49,434 bases of DNA from a virus: IMG/VR virus record IMGVR_UViG_3300036860_000167, positions 1 through 49,434 of that record; one strand, given 5' to 3'. Both the position numbers and the translations under genes were made by a program. Positions 24,484 to 32,000 of this stretch are shown here, in pieces. Positions within the stretch are counted from its first letter, which is position 1, and every line of letters begins with the position of its first letter. The notes below the pieces were generated by a model. That model was not told where the DNA came from. It saw only the letters and a program-made list of their open reading frames with translations, and did no database searches.

Positions 24484-26861
24484 TGGTGGCGTTCGCCGAT
24501 CGTCTCGAAATTGCGTGGACGACCCAGCCGCTGGACCCCTCCCCGGTCTGGAGCGACGTGAGCGCCTACCTCCTCCCCCCTGAGATCAGCGCCAACAATC
24601 ATGGCCGCCCCGACGAGTTCACCGACACCAGCCCGACGGTGCTGACCTTCACCCTCGACAACACCGACGGGCGGTTCACCCGCTTCCGGGCCGCCTCGCC
24701 GCTGTACCCCAATGTCCGCAACGGCCGCCGGATCCGCTGGACCCGCGTGTTCATCCTGCGCAACTGGGTGACCAACCCGACCTTCGACGTCGACACCTCG
24801 GGGTGGGTCGTGGGCGGGTCGGTCCCCCCGGTCTTGACGCGGACGACCAGTATGACCCATTCGGGTGCTGGGGCGGGGCTGATCACGTGGGGGACCGGTG
24901 GGACGTTCCCGCAGATCGCCACCACCCTGACCGATCTGACGATCGGGAAGACCTACACGGCGTCGGCGTGGGTGAACGCGCCGGCCACCAACCCGGCGCT
25001 GAAACTGGTCATCGGTGGGATCGGGATCGGCAGCCCCTCCACGATCACCGGGGCGTACCAGCAGATCACGCTCACGTTCGTGGCGACCGCGACCACCCAC
25101 AGCCTGCAGGTCTGGCCCGACACCAGTCCCACCAGCGGGCAGACCGGCCGGGTCGACGACATCCAGGTCGAAGAGGGCAGCGTGGCGACCACCTTCGATG
25201 GGACCCCGCCGCTGGTGTCGATCCGGTTCGACGGGCACGTCAACGAGTTCCCAACGACCTGGGACGCCCCGCTTGGCCAGTATGTTCCCGCGACGATCAC
25301 CGCGACCGACCGGATGAAACGCTTCGGCCGGCCCGGTACGCTCCGCTCCATGCTCGAGGAGGAGATCCTCCGCGACACGGTCGCGGCGTTCGGGACCGGA
25401 TCCGCGTATTACCCGCTGTCGGAGCCCACCGGCGCGACGTCGGCGGCCAGCATCACCGCGTCGCCGCAGGGACCCGCCGCGCTCACCCAGGCCGGGTCGG
25501 GGGGGACGCTCGAGTTCGCGCAGGGGACCGGGCCGGGCACCGATGACCTGTCCGCGCCGGTGCTCACGCCCGCGTCGCCGACGGCCGGGAAGTACCTGCT
25601 GGCGCCGCTGGGCACCCCGGTCGGGTTCTTCGGGATCACCCTTGAGGCGTGGATCCGGACCGCGACGACCTCCACCGTGTCCCGGACGGTCGCGGTGGTC
25701 TACGACGGCAGCGGCAACGCGACCATGCTGTCCATCAACGAGTTCGGGGAGGCGGAGGCGGCCGGGGCCCGCGCGGCCGGTAAGGAGACCTACGCGATCG
25801 CGTGGGCGTCCAACAACGTCGGCGACGGCCGCACCCACCATCTGGTGGTCACCGAGTCGATCTCGGGGACGACGGTGACGGTGCGCCTGTACGTCGACGG
25901 GATCCAGCGGTCGACGACGACGTTCACGTCGACCGCGCTGCCAGCCTACCGGTACCTCGGGATCGGCTGGTGGAAGTCCAACCCGTCCGGCTACGGGATC
26001 TTCAACGGCACGCTCGCCCACGTCGCCGCGCACTCGGGCGCGCTGGCCGCCGGCCGGATCGCCGACCATTTCAACGCCGGCAGCAACGGGCTGGCCGGCG
26101 AGCGGACCGACCAGCGGATCGGCCGGATCGCCGACTGGGCCAACCTCCCTACTGCCGACCGCGCGCTGGACGTGGGTGACTCCACCGTCGGGGCGCAGTC
26201 GACCAGCGGGCAGCAGCCCGCCGACGTGGCACGCCAAGTCGCCGCCACCGAAAGCGGGATCGTGTTCTTCGGCCGGTCCGGGCTCCTCACCTTCCACAAC
26301 CGATCCCGCCGCTACAACCAGACCCCCGTGTTCACCTTGGACGCCGCCGCAGGCCACCTCGCCGACGAGCTCGACTTCCCAGGCGACGACTTCGCCCTCA
26401 CCAACGATTTCAGCGTGACCCGCGCGGGCGCCGCGACCGCCCGGGCGCTGGACCAAGCCAGCATCGACGAGCACGGCCTGTACCGGGACACAGCAGAGAT
26501 CGTCGCTGCGACCGACACGCAGGCGCAGGCCGCGGCGGACTGGCGGGTCAACACCTACGGTGACCTGCGGGTCCGGGTCCCGCAGGTCACCGTCGACGTG
26601 GTCAACCTCGCCCTGCAGTCCCCGACGCTGGCCGCGGCGGTCATCGCCGCGGACCTGTCAACCAAGCTGCGCCTTGCGAACCTGCCAGCGGCGGCGCCAG
26701 CCGCGACAGTGGACCTGTTCGTGGAGGGCTACTCGGAGACAGCCTCGCTCGGGCACTGGCTGATCGGCTTCAACTGCTCCCCCGGCGACGTCGGCGATGT
26801 GTGGCAGCTCGGCGTGGCTGGCTACTCGGAGCTGGGTGTGACGACGAGATTGGGACAATAG
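24483..26861 (+). CDS. Minor tail protein with carbohydrate-binding and LamG-type insertions
   Basis: 792 residues; ATG overlaps the tape measure stop. The frame is that of actinophage distal-tail/hub proteins: VWSDVSAYLLPPEISANN, LTFTLDNTDGRFTRFRAASPLYP near the N-terminus and GRIADWANLPTADRALD, SLGHWLIGFNCSPGDVGD near the C-terminus. Residues 95-195 form a CBM4-like module (NPTFDVDTSGWVVGGS, YTASAWVNAPATNPALKL, DDIQVEEGS). Residues 305-535 form a LamG-like module (AYYPLSEPTGATSAASI, GITLEAWIRTA, HHLVVTESISGTTVTVRLYVDG, GTLAHVAAHSGALAAGRIADHF). Probably binds cell-wall sugars. Confidence 0.87.
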   Translation: MVAFADRLEIAWTTQPLDPSPVWSDVSAYLLPPEISANNHGRPDEFTDTSPTVLTFTLDNTDGRFTRFRAASPLYPNVRNGRRIRWTRVFILRNWVTNPTFDVDTSGWVVGGSVPPVLTRTTSMTHSGAGAGLITWGTGGTFPQIATTLTDLTIGKTYTASAWVNAPATNPALKLVIGGIGIGSPSTITGAYQQITLTFVATATTHSLQVWPDTSPTSGQTGRVDDIQVEEGSVATTFDGTPPLVSIRFDGHVNEFPTTWDAPLGQYVPATITATDRMKRFGRPGTLRSMLEEEILRDTVAAFGTGSAYYPLSEPTGATSAASITASPQGPAALTQAGSGGTLEFAQGTGPGTDDLSAPVLTPASPTAGKYLLAPLGTPVGFFGITLEAWIRTATTSTVSRTVAVVYDGSGNATMLSINEFGEAEAAGARAAGKETYAIAWASNNVGDGRTHHLVVTESISGTTVTVRLYVDGIQRSTTTFTSTALPAYRYLGIGWWKSNPSGYGIFNGTLAHVAAHSGALAAGRIADHFNAGSNGLAGERTDQRIGRIADWANLPTADRALDVGDSTVGAQSTSGQQPADVARQVAATESGIVFFGRSGLLTFHNRSRRYNQTPVFTLDAAAGHLADELDFPGDDFALTNDFSVTRAGAATARALDQASIDEHGLYRDTAEIVAATDTQAQAAADWRVNTYGDLRVRVPQVTVDVVNLALQSPTLAAAVIAADLSTKLRLANLPAAAPAATVDLFVEGYSETASLGHWLIGFNCSPGDVGDVWQLGVAGYSELGVTTRLGQ

Positions 26862-27257
26862 ATGCCGTTCAAGACCGGGAAGGACTATGTGCGACCCGGG
26901 GTCGCTGACCGGGGTGCCGCCACGATCATCGAGCTGCTCCGCGCCAGAGGGCACCTTGACGAACTCGGCCAGCCCGTGCCCGACCCCACCTTGGGCGCGC
27001 CGACCGGGTCGGGCGTGGTGGCACGGCTGAATCATGGCCGCTGGCTCGGCGACTGCAACCTCCAGGACACCATCCGGGGTCGGACCTGTCTGAACGCGCA
27101 GCTCCTAGACCCGGATGATCCGCGGTTCTTCTGCGTCGAATGCTTCAACGGCGCCAACGGTGGGCGGTGGCGGCCGGTGACCTGGCCGGCCAACCGCGCC
27201 GGGATCGAGGCGCAACTGGAGGCACGCCAGCAGCCTGAGCAGAACTGGGAGCCGTAA
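26862..27257 (+). CDS. Tail-region protein with four-cysteine motif
   Basis: 131 residues, starting immediately after the preceding stop. A Cys-rich centre (GDCNLQDTIRGRTC, then RFFCVECFNG) could hold one zinc ion; downstream is WRPVTWPANRAGIEAQLEAR. Conserved neighbours of minor tail genes in actinophages often have this shape, but I cannot name a function. Confidence 0.7.
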   Translation: MPFKTGKDYVRPGVADRGAATIIELLRARGHLDELGQPVPDPTLGAPTGSGVVARLNHGRWLGDCNLQDTIRGRTCLNAQLLDPDDPRFFCVECFNGANGGRWRPVTWPANRAGIEAQLEARQQPEQNWEP

Positions 27258-27802
27258 TGGGCGTTCCAACGCCGAGGACGTACGTCGCCGCTGAGTTCGA
27301 AACGGCTACGATCCTGAATGGGGATATTAGGGATACGGCCAATTTTCTGCTCGGGCCGCCGCACTGCTACGCCTACCGCGCCACCGACGTGTCCATCCCG
27401 ACCAGTGGGGTCTGGGCGCTGGCCAGCCTCACCGGGGAGCTCTACGACTCCACCACCACGATGCACTCCACCGCGTCGAACCAGTCCAGGATCATCGCGG
27501 CGGAGACCGGCCTGTACACCATCAAGGCGCACGCCCGGTTCGCTGCCAACGCCACCGGCGCCCGCGGGATCAACATCCGCAAGAACGCCGCCGGGGACCA
27601 GACGCTTGGCACCGACCTGTTCTTCACATTCAGCCTGCCGTCCAGCGGCAACATCGGCTACGTGTTCGGCAGCATCGACGTGCAGTTGAATGCGACCGAC
27701 TACGTCGAAATGTTCGTGAACCAGTCAAGCGGTGGGGCGTTGAACCTGCTCGGCGGGGTCACCGAATCGTTCATGAGCGCACGCTGGGTCAGCAAGCTGT
27801 AG
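27257..27802 (+). CDS. Tail fibre/receptor-binding-type protein with C1q-like domain
   Basis: 181 residues; ATG overlaps the previous stop. After an N-terminal attachment-like stretch (PRTYVAAEFETATILNGDIRD) comes a C1q/TNF-like jelly roll: AYRATDVSIPTSGVWALASLT, SRIIAAETGLYTIKAHARF, RGINIRKNAAGDQTLG, DYVEMFVNQSSGGALNLLGG, FMSARWVSKL. Such domains trimerise at the tips of actinophage tails and bind surface sugars. Last gene of the tail module; AGGAGGG follows for the next. Confidence 0.8.
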   Translation: MGVPTPRTYVAAEFETATILNGDIRDTANFLLGPPHCYAYRATDVSIPTSGVWALASLTGELYDSTTTMHSTASNQSRIIAAETGLYTIKAHARFAANATGARGINIRKNAAGDQTLGTDLFFTFSLPSSGNIGYVFGSIDVQLNATDYVEMFVNQSSGGALNLLGGVTESFMSARWVSKL

Positions 27803-27810
27803 GAGGGCCA

Positions 27811-27894
27811 ATGATCCTTGGGCTACTGCTCATCTGGGGACTGCTGTGGGTCGGGATCGCGGAGTGCCTTGATGAGCGGATGGGCCGCCGATGA
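27811..27894 (+). CDS. 27-residue single-span membrane peptide
   Basis: AGGAGGG lies upstream of the ATG. MILGLLLIWGLLWVGIAECL is one hydrophobic helix followed by DERMGRR. ATGA overlap with the next 27-residue ORF. Probably part of the membrane/lysis cassette. Confidence 0.5.
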   Translation: MILGLLLIWGLLWVGIAECLDERMGRR

Positions 27895-27974
27895 TCCGCT
27901 ACTTCCTGCTCGACCTCGACCACAAGATTGCCCTTGTAATCGAGTGGGTGCGACGCTTGTTGGGACGCAGATGA
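27891..27974 (+). CDS. 27-residue amphipathic peptide
   Basis: MIRYFLLDLDHKIALVIEWV followed by RRLLGRR: a charged, amphipathic helix. Both ends overlap neighbours by ATGA, so three genes are chained in this way. Function unknown. Confidence 0.45.
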   Translation: MIRYFLLDLDHKIALVIEWVRRLLGRR

Positions 27975-28252
27975 TCGCCGTTGACCAGCCACTCTCTGAC
28001 CCGATCGGATGGCTGGTGAACCTCGGCGTCGCCGGGGTGTGGCTGATCGCGTTCATCACCGGGAAGGTCCGCCCCGGGAAAGAAGTCGAAAGCCTCGAAG
28101 CACGGCTGGCGGTCAAGGACACGATCATCGCGCAGAAGGACGCGCAGATCGCGTCGCTGTCGGCCGGGATGATGGAACGGGCAATCCCCGTGGTCGAACG
28201 TGCCACCCAGGTGATGGAACGGCTCGTACCGTTCCTGAACGGGAAGACGTGA
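27971..28252 (+). CDS. Membrane protein with coiled coil, holin/spanin-like candidate
   Basis: 93 residues. One transmembrane helix at about 12-30 (IGWLVNLGVAGVWLIAFITG) is followed by a basic KVRPGKE and a long heptad-type helix (VESLEARLAVKDTIIAQKDAQI in outline). Position upstream of the endolysin fits a holin or membrane regulator of lysis. Both ends are coupled by ATGA or TGATG overlaps. Confidence 0.65.
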   Translation: MIAVDQPLSDPIGWLVNLGVAGVWLIAFITGKVRPGKEVESLEARLAVKDTIIAQKDAQIASLSAGMMERAIPVVERATQVMERLVPFLNGKT

Positions 28253-28485
28253 TGGCAATGGTGCTGCCCTGGACCCGCCGGCGGCTGCTGCTCCAGACCC
28301 AGCGTGAGACGGAGGAGCAGTTGGTCAGCGTCGGCGATCAGCTCCTGGAGGTCGGCCAGATCGTCGGCCGGCTGGACGCGGTCGCGTCCCGGTTCGAGGA
28401 AACGACGGCACGGCTCATGGAACGGCTCGACCAAGAGGAGAACGATGAGCACGGGGACGGGACCACGGCCGGCGGAACGCGATGA
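28252..28485 (+). CDS. Coiled-coil protein of the lysis cassette
   Basis: 77 residues, helical: a basic N-terminus (LPWTRRRLLLQTQRETEEQL), then GDQLLEVGQIVGRLDAVASRF and an acidic end. No membrane span. The last 41 bases overlap the next gene in another frame. Probably partners one of the adjacent membrane proteins through its coiled coil; that is inference. Confidence 0.6.
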   Translation: MAMVLPWTRRRLLLQTQRETEEQLVSVGDQLLEVGQIVGRLDAVASRFEETTARLMERLDQEENDEHGDGTTAGGTR

Positions 28486-28870
28486 GCGGCGGTCCGAAGC
28501 GATCCAGCTCCGCGACGCGGTCCAGGATCTGGCCGGCAAGGTCGACGTCGCGCAGCGGCAGACGAAACTGCTCCGACGGCTGACGTTGGTGGTCACCGCG
28601 CTGGCGCTGGCCGCGATGATCAGCGGGGGGATCCTCGGGATCTTGCTGTTCCAGCAGAATCAGCGCACCAACGCGTTCCTGGAGGAGGGTGGGAAGAGCC
28701 GCCAGTCCATCGCGCTGGTCCGGGACTGTGTCGACCCGAAGGGTGCGTGCTACAAGCGGCAGCAGGCCAACACCGCCAAGGTCATCGGCCAGATCGTGGA
28801 CAGCAATGGGAATGGTGTTCCGGACAGCAAGGAGGTCCTCGACGCCATCAAGGCACTGAAGGGTAAGTAG
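28445..28870 (+). CDS. Membrane protein with EF-hand-like loop
   Basis: 141 residues from ATG 28445 in a cytoplasmic helix (SEAIQLRDAVQDLAGKVD), then a transmembrane helix at 46-69 (LTLVVTALALAAMISGGILG), then an outside domain with DCVDPKGACYKRQ (a likely disulfide) and, at 119-130, DSNGNGVPDSKE, which fits a Ca-binding EF-hand/dockerin loop. Similar membrane proteins are found beside lysins in actinophages; role in lysis unproven. Confidence 0.7.
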   Translation: MSTGTGPRPAERDERRSEAIQLRDAVQDLAGKVDVAQRQTKLLRRLTLVVTALALAAMISGGILGILLFQQNQRTNAFLEEGGKSRQSIALVRDCVDPKGACYKRQQANTAKVIGQIVDSNGNGVPDSKEVLDAIKALKGK

Positions 28871-28892
28871 GAGCCCGCTTCCCGGCGGGTCA

Positions 28893-28927
28893 GGACGACC
28901 CGGGTTCCTCCGTGGCCCGGGTCGTCC
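28893..28927 (+). terminator. Hairpin before the endolysin gene
   Basis: A perfect 12-bp stem, GGACGACCCGGG (28893-28904) with CCCGGGTCGTCC (28916-28927), loop 11 bases, no T-run. A smaller CCCGC/GCGGG stem precedes it. It separates the tail/membrane unit from the endolysin. Confidence 0.75.
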
Positions 28928-28955
28928 GCAACTTGGGACACGGAGAGAACGGAGG

Positions 28956-29915
28956 ATGCCTGTGCCAATCGAGGGCGTAGATTATTCGTTCACGAGACCT
29001 TCCCCGACCGGGCTGAAGGCGGCCGGCAAGCACTTCGCGGTCCGCTACATCGGCACCCCCACCAGCGGGAAGAACCTCACCAAGGCCGAAGCCCAAGCGC
29101 TCCAGGCCGCCGGCCTCGACGTCGTCTCGAACTATGAGGCCGGCAACGCCGGGTGGATGCACGGTGGCCGCACGGTCGGGGTGGACGCCGCCAAAGCCGC
29201 CCACGCCGACGCCATCGCCTGCGGCATGCCACCAGACCGGCCCATCTACTTCAGCGCGGACTGGAACGCGACGCTGGACGAGTACCAGACCCAGATCCGC
29301 CCGTGCCTCCAAGGTGCCGCCGACGTGCTCGGCGGATCGGGCCGGGTCGGGGTGTACGGGTCGGTGTACGTGGTCACCTGGGCGATGCAAGACAACGTCG
29401 CGGATTGGGGCTGGGGAACCTATGCCTGGTCGTTTGGGCAGTGGCCACCCAGCGGGCAGCTCCGGCAGTACAAGAACGGGGTCGCGCTGGCCGGGGGGAT
29501 CGTCGACCTGTGCCTCGCTGTCACTACCGATTTCGGCCAGTGGGCCGGCCAACCAGAGGAGACATTCATGGCTTTGACTGATGCGCAAGAGCTGGAGATC
29601 CTCAATGCGGCCCGCCAGATCAACGGGGCCGTTGCCGCCGGGCAGCTCAACTTCTCCGGCACGATCGAGGCGACCCTCGGCGCGGTCCAGAACCTCACCA
29701 ACATCGTCAAGGGTGGACAGGGATCGCTGGCCGCCGGCATCAGCGACGTGCGGTCCGCGATCCTGGGGGCGGTCGCCGCGCTGCCCCCGCCGGAGACCCC
29801 GGAGCAGGCGCAGGAGCAGACCCAGAAGATCCTCGACGCGCTGGCCGGCCTCGGGATCGAGGGTGTGTCCGCTAGCGCGCTGCTGGACGCCTTGTCGGCG
29901 AGGTTGGCCTCATGA
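28956..29915 (+). CDS. Endolysin with DUF1906 (Rv2525c-like glycoside hydrolase-like) domain
   Basis: 319 residues. The N-terminal ~200 residues match DUF1906: GVDYSFTRP, KHFAVRYIGTPT, AQALQAAGLDVVSNYEAG, PIYFSADWNAT, GVYGSVYVVTWA, WQPY-like FGQWPPSGQLRQYKNGVALAGGIVDLCL, a TIM-barrel related to GH25 enzymes. The C-terminal ~110 residues are helical with QLNFSGTIEATLGAVQNL and may direct wall binding or oligomerisation. ATG 28956 can use GGAGAG; GTG 28962 has the better GGAGG spacing. The stop overlaps the next ATG. Confidence 0.85.
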   Translation: MPVPIEGVDYSFTRPSPTGLKAAGKHFAVRYIGTPTSGKNLTKAEAQALQAAGLDVVSNYEAGNAGWMHGGRTVGVDAAKAAHADAIACGMPPDRPIYFSADWNATLDEYQTQIRPCLQGAADVLGGSGRVGVYGSVYVVTWAMQDNVADWGWGTYAWSFGQWPPSGQLRQYKNGVALAGGIVDLCLAVTTDFGQWAGQPEETFMALTDAQELEILNAARQINGAVAAGQLNFSGTIEATLGAVQNLTNIVKGGQGSLAAGISDVRSAILGAVAALPPPETPEQAQEQTQKILDALAGLGIEGVSASALLDALSARLAS

Positions 29916-30256
29916 ACGAGCATGTCTGCGACCCGTCCAACCCGGACTGCGCCGCCTACCTGCACTATGCGGACCCAGCCAATCGGCAGCCGGCTGAAGA
30001 TGCCCAGATCTACGTGCCCCCGCGTCGTCCGAGGCGGCTCACCAGCCATGTCCCGATCCGCTTCCGGCCGGAGGTGATCGAGCAGGCGAAGGCCATCGCT
30101 GAGGATGAGGGTCTGACCGTCAGCTCCTGGATTCGGCGGCTGGTGGATCGCGAGGTAACGCGGCACGCCCAGCGGTCGGACTCCTACATCGGCACCACAA
30201 CCACCACCAGCACGATCCCGGGTGCCAAGGTCACCTACAAGCAGGTCGACCGATGA
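29912..30256 (+). CDS. Ribbon-helix-helix type DNA-binding protein
   Basis: 114 residues. Residues 40-85 form an Arc/CopG-like pattern: HVPIRFRPEVIEQAKAIAEDE, GLTVSSWIRRLVDREV. The N-terminus has a CDPSNPDC pair; the tail is Thr-rich (IGTTTTTSTIPG). Possibly a regulator of late genes or a DNA-associated protein; the target is unknown. It overlaps both the endolysin and the nuclease gene by 4 bases. Confidence 0.75.
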   Translation: MNEHVCDPSNPDCAAYLHYADPANRQPAEDAQIYVPPRRPRRLTSHVPIRFRPEVIEQAKAIAEDEGLTVSSWIRRLVDREVTRHAQRSDSYIGTTTTTSTIPGAKVTYKQVDR

Positions 30257-30573
30257 CGACCTGGACGGTCCCCGCCACGGTTGTCCGCGTGGTCGACGCG
30301 GACACCCTCCTCCTCGACCTGGACCTTGGCTGGCGAATTACCTACCGGGCCCGCTGCCGCCTCGCCGCGGTGAACGCGCCGGAGCTCAGCACCGAAGAGG
30401 GCGTGGCGGCGAAGGTGTTCGTGGATGGGCTATGCCCGCCGGGGTGTACGGTCACGTTCGTTTCCAAGCAGCTCGATAATTACGGCAGACCGCTGGGTAC
30501 GGTGCGGCTCCCCGACGGGTCGTACCTGGCGGAGCAGCTGCTGGCCGCCGGCCATGCGGTCCCCTACCCGTAG
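30253..30573 (+). CDS. Staphylococcal-nuclease-like (thermonuclease) protein
   Basis: 106 residues, a minimal SNase OB-fold: VVRVVDADTLLLDLDLGW, YRARCRLAAVNAPEL with Arg36 and Glu44 in the catalytic places, DNYGRPLGTVRL with Arg79, and LAEQLLAAGHAVPY. All three key residues of the SNase active site have counterparts, so activity on DNA or RNA is plausible; a Ca-dependent host-DNA degrading or DNA-processing role is inferred. Confidence 0.85.
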   Translation: MTTWTVPATVVRVVDADTLLLDLDLGWRITYRARCRLAAVNAPELSTEEGVAAKVFVDGLCPPGCTVTFVSKQLDNYGRPLGTVRLPDGSYLAEQLLAAGHAVPYP

Positions 30574-30591
30574 AGGTTGGGGGCGGGGCCA

Positions 30592-30608
30592 GGAGGTTTC
30601 TCACCTCC
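30592..30608 (+). terminator. Small hairpin after the nuclease gene
   Basis: GGAGGT (30592-30597) pairs with ACCTCC (30603-30608) over a 5-base loop, preceded by a G-rich run. Weak as a terminator; it could also sequester the GGAGG as a false ribosome binding site. The rest of the gap 30574-30718 shows nothing recognisable. Confidence 0.35.
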
Positions 30609-30718
30609 ATACCGCCGGCACGGCATCGCGCGGCCCTACCCGAACACGGCTCGTTCCCGCTCGAGCGGAGGACGTGCCGGGCCGGATCTCACTGCCAAGC
30701 ATACCCGGAGGTGCAACC

Positions 30719-30886
30719 ATGTTCGCTGTGCTCGCGTTCATCGCCCTGCTGATCGGCCTGATCGTCCATCTCGTCAAGGCCGGGTTCGACCTGGGCGACG
30801 TGACCCTGTGGCTGCTACTCGGCTTGGATCTGCTCGCCGCGCACTTCGCCTTTGGGTGGCCCCCGGCTTTGGCTCGGCGAGCCTGA
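30719..30886 (+). CDS. Two-span membrane protein, holin candidate
   Basis: 55 residues, CGGAGGTGCAACC before the ATG. Two hydrophobic helices (MFAVLAFIALLIGLIVHLV and VTLWLLLGLDLLAAHFAFG) around KAGFDLGD, ending ARRA. Size and topology fit small actinophage holins or their partners. Followed by the promoter-leader at 30895. Confidence 0.65.
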   Translation: MFAVLAFIALLIGLIVHLVKAGFDLGDVTLWLLLGLDLLAAHFAFGWPPALARRA

Positions 30887-30894
30887 CTGTCCCA

Positions 30895-30948
30895 CTGACC
30901 TGCGATAATGCAGCTAGTGGCCCGGCGGCGATTTCGGCGCCCCGGGCC
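30895..30948 (+). promoter_or_regulatory. Extended -10 promoter with 5' stem-loop (copy A)
   Basis: TGC plus GATAAT (30901-30909) forms an extended -10; CTGACCTGCG (30895-30904) overlaps it. Nine bases further, GGCCCGG (30919-30925) pairs with CCGGGCC (30942-30948) over a 16-base loop containing GCGATTTCGG. The element at 47493-47560 has the same parts. Downstream are GGGAGG and the GTG start of the HNH gene. No good -35 box is visible. Confidence 0.55.
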
Positions 30949-30976
30949 CGGCCGACACCCGTAGGGAGGGGTCGAC

Positions 30977-31435
30977 GTGGGTAAGCTTATTGGACGTCCG
31001 CCGCGTCCAGCGGAAGAACGCTTCTGGTCGAAGGTCGACAAGGATGGCCCGGGCGGCTGCTGGGAATGGACGGCCGGTAAGGATTGGGATGGCTACGGGA
31101 TCTTCCACGAGAGCCATCGGCGCAGCCGCCGCGCCCACCGTTACGCCTACGAACTGCTCGTAGGGCCAATCCCCGAAGGTCTGACGACAGACCACCTTTG
31201 CAGGAACCGGGGTTGCGTCAACCCGACTCACCTTGAGCTGGTTACGCCTGTCGAGAACGTCATGCGTGGTGAGAGCGACGCAGCGAAGAACGCTCGGAAG
31301 GGCACCTGCAAGGCTGGCCATCCACTGAGCGGGCCGAACCTGAGCATCTACGCGCGCGATGGTTCTCGCGTCTGCCTGGAATGCCGACGCAGGACAAGTG
31401 TGGCGTATCGCAAGCGAAAGAAGATGAGGTCATGA
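30977..31435 (+). CDS. HNH homing-type endonuclease
   Basis: 152 residues from GTG 30977 with GGGAGG upstream. The HNH core is HRYAYELLVGPIPEGLTTDHLC (in outline), then RNRGCVNPTHLELVTPVENVMRG, with D72-H73, N82 and H85 as metal/catalytic residues and C75/C80 structural. A second zinc site, TCKAGHPLSG plus RVCLECRRR, follows, as in phage HNH proteins with a C-terminal finger. It has its own promoter. Many such genes are free-standing homing endonucleases; a packaging role is less likely because it is far from the terminase. Confidence 0.88.
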   Translation: MGKLIGRPPRPAEERFWSKVDKDGPGGCWEWTAGKDWDGYGIFHESHRRSRRAHRYAYELLVGPIPEGLTTDHLCRNRGCVNPTHLELVTPVENVMRGESDAAKNARKGTCKAGHPLSGPNLSIYARDGSRVCLECRRRTSVAYRKRKKMRS

Positions 31436-31479
31436 CGCACATGAACTGGCCGGTCGCGTTCCCCGGGAGACGAGCATGA
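31432..31479 (+). CDS. 15-residue ORF between HNH and the next gene
   Basis: MTHMNWPVAFPGRRA, overlapping the HNH stop (ATGA) and the next start (ATGA). It may be a real coupling peptide or a remnant of the duplicated gene boundary at 31463. Confidence 0.25.
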   Translation: MTHMNWPVAFPGRRA

Positions 31480-31481
31480 AG
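31463..31481 (+). repeat. 19-bp gene-boundary repeat, first copy
   Basis: CCGGGAGACGAGCATGAAG, identical at 31627-31645. Each copy carries the ribosome binding site, the ATG and codon 2 of the following gene, and the codons GRRA plus stop of the preceding one. Confidence 0.8.
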
Positions 31482-31643
31482 TGGTTGCTGGATCCCTATG
31501 CCCGCACGGTCCGGCTGGGTCGTTGGTGGGGCGATGTGCTCTATCGCTGGTACATGCTGCGCCATCAGCTGGGTATCCCGAAGGCTGACCCGACCGCCCG
31601 CTACGTCCCTCCCGCGAAGGTGCGATCCGGGAGACGAGCATGA
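31476..31643 (+). CDS. 55-residue basic aromatic-rich protein
   Basis: ATG 31476 after GGGAGA. MKWLLDPYARTVRLGRWWGD then VLYRWYMLRHQLGIPKADPT: Trp/Tyr/Arg-rich, amphipathic, with no clear membrane span. Ends SGRRA with an ATGA overlap to the holin-like gene. Function unknown; possibly a lysis accessory because of its neighbours. Confidence 0.6.
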   Translation: MKWLLDPYARTVRLGRWWGDVLYRWYMLRHQLGIPKADPTARYVPPAKVRSGRRA

Positions 31644-31645
31644 AG
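31627..31645 (+). repeat. 19-bp gene-boundary repeat, second copy
   Basis: Identical to 31463-31481; supplies the ribosome binding site and start of the holin-like gene. Confidence 0.8.
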
Positions 31646-31825
31646 CTCGCGCAGAAGGCCAAGGCCATCGCGGCGCTGGTGGTCGTCGGCGCCGGCGAGG
31701 CGATCACCTACGGGATCCTCCCAGAGAGCTGGCGACCCTGGGCCCAAGTGGTCGTCGCCGTCGGCGCTGCTGCTGGCGTCTATCAGACGAGGAACGCGCC
31801 GGCAACGGTCCCGCCCAAGGGGTAA
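31640..31825 (+). CDS. Holin-like membrane protein
   Basis: 61 residues. KLAQKAKAIAALVVVGAGEAI, then LPESWRPWAQVVVAVGAAAG and VYQTRNAPATVPP match the shape of small actinophage holins: basic N-terminus, two hydrophobic segments split by an x-EW/SW turn and a polar Pro/Asn-rich tail after VY. It would form the membrane lesion that releases the endolysin. Last gene before the terminator. Confidence 0.7.
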   Translation: MKLAQKAKAIAALVVVGAGEAITYGILPESWRPWAQVVVAVGAAAGVYQTRNAPATVPPKG

Positions 31826-31859
31826 GATCCCTTCGCCGTATCGGCCGATCGGCACCTTC

Positions 31860-31892
31860 AACGCCCTGCCCGGGCACATCGGGTGGGGCGTT
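31860..31892. terminator. Hairpin between late rightward and leftward operons
   Basis: AACGCCC (31860-31866) pairs with GGGCGTT (31886-31892), with an inner CCCG/CGGG stem. It lies between convergent transcription units (rightward holin-like gene, leftward gene ending at 31908), so it may work in both directions. Confidence 0.65.
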
Positions 31893-31907
31893 GTTGCATG
31901 TCCGGGG

Positions 31908-32000
31908 TCAGAGGCCGACGGGGGCAACCCGGATGAACAGCCACACCAGCGCGGCCATGCACGCCACTGTCACCACCACCGCCACGACGTTACGGATCAT
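31908..32000 (-). CDS. 30-residue membrane peptide
   Basis: GGAGGAGGACAACTG precedes ATG 32000. MIRNVVAVVVTVACMAALVW plus LFIRVAPVGL is a single hydrophobic helix. Last gene of the leftward operon. Confidence 0.55.
   Translation of the reverse strand: MIRNVVAVVVTVACMAALVWLFIRVAPVGL

Noticed and set aside
24360-26474. A 704-codon open frame on the minus strand under the minor tail gene
   Set aside because: It is Arg/Gly/Pro-rich with no domain pattern, has no ribosome binding site, and lies opposite a well-recognised tail protein. Long antisense frames are expected in high-GC DNA.
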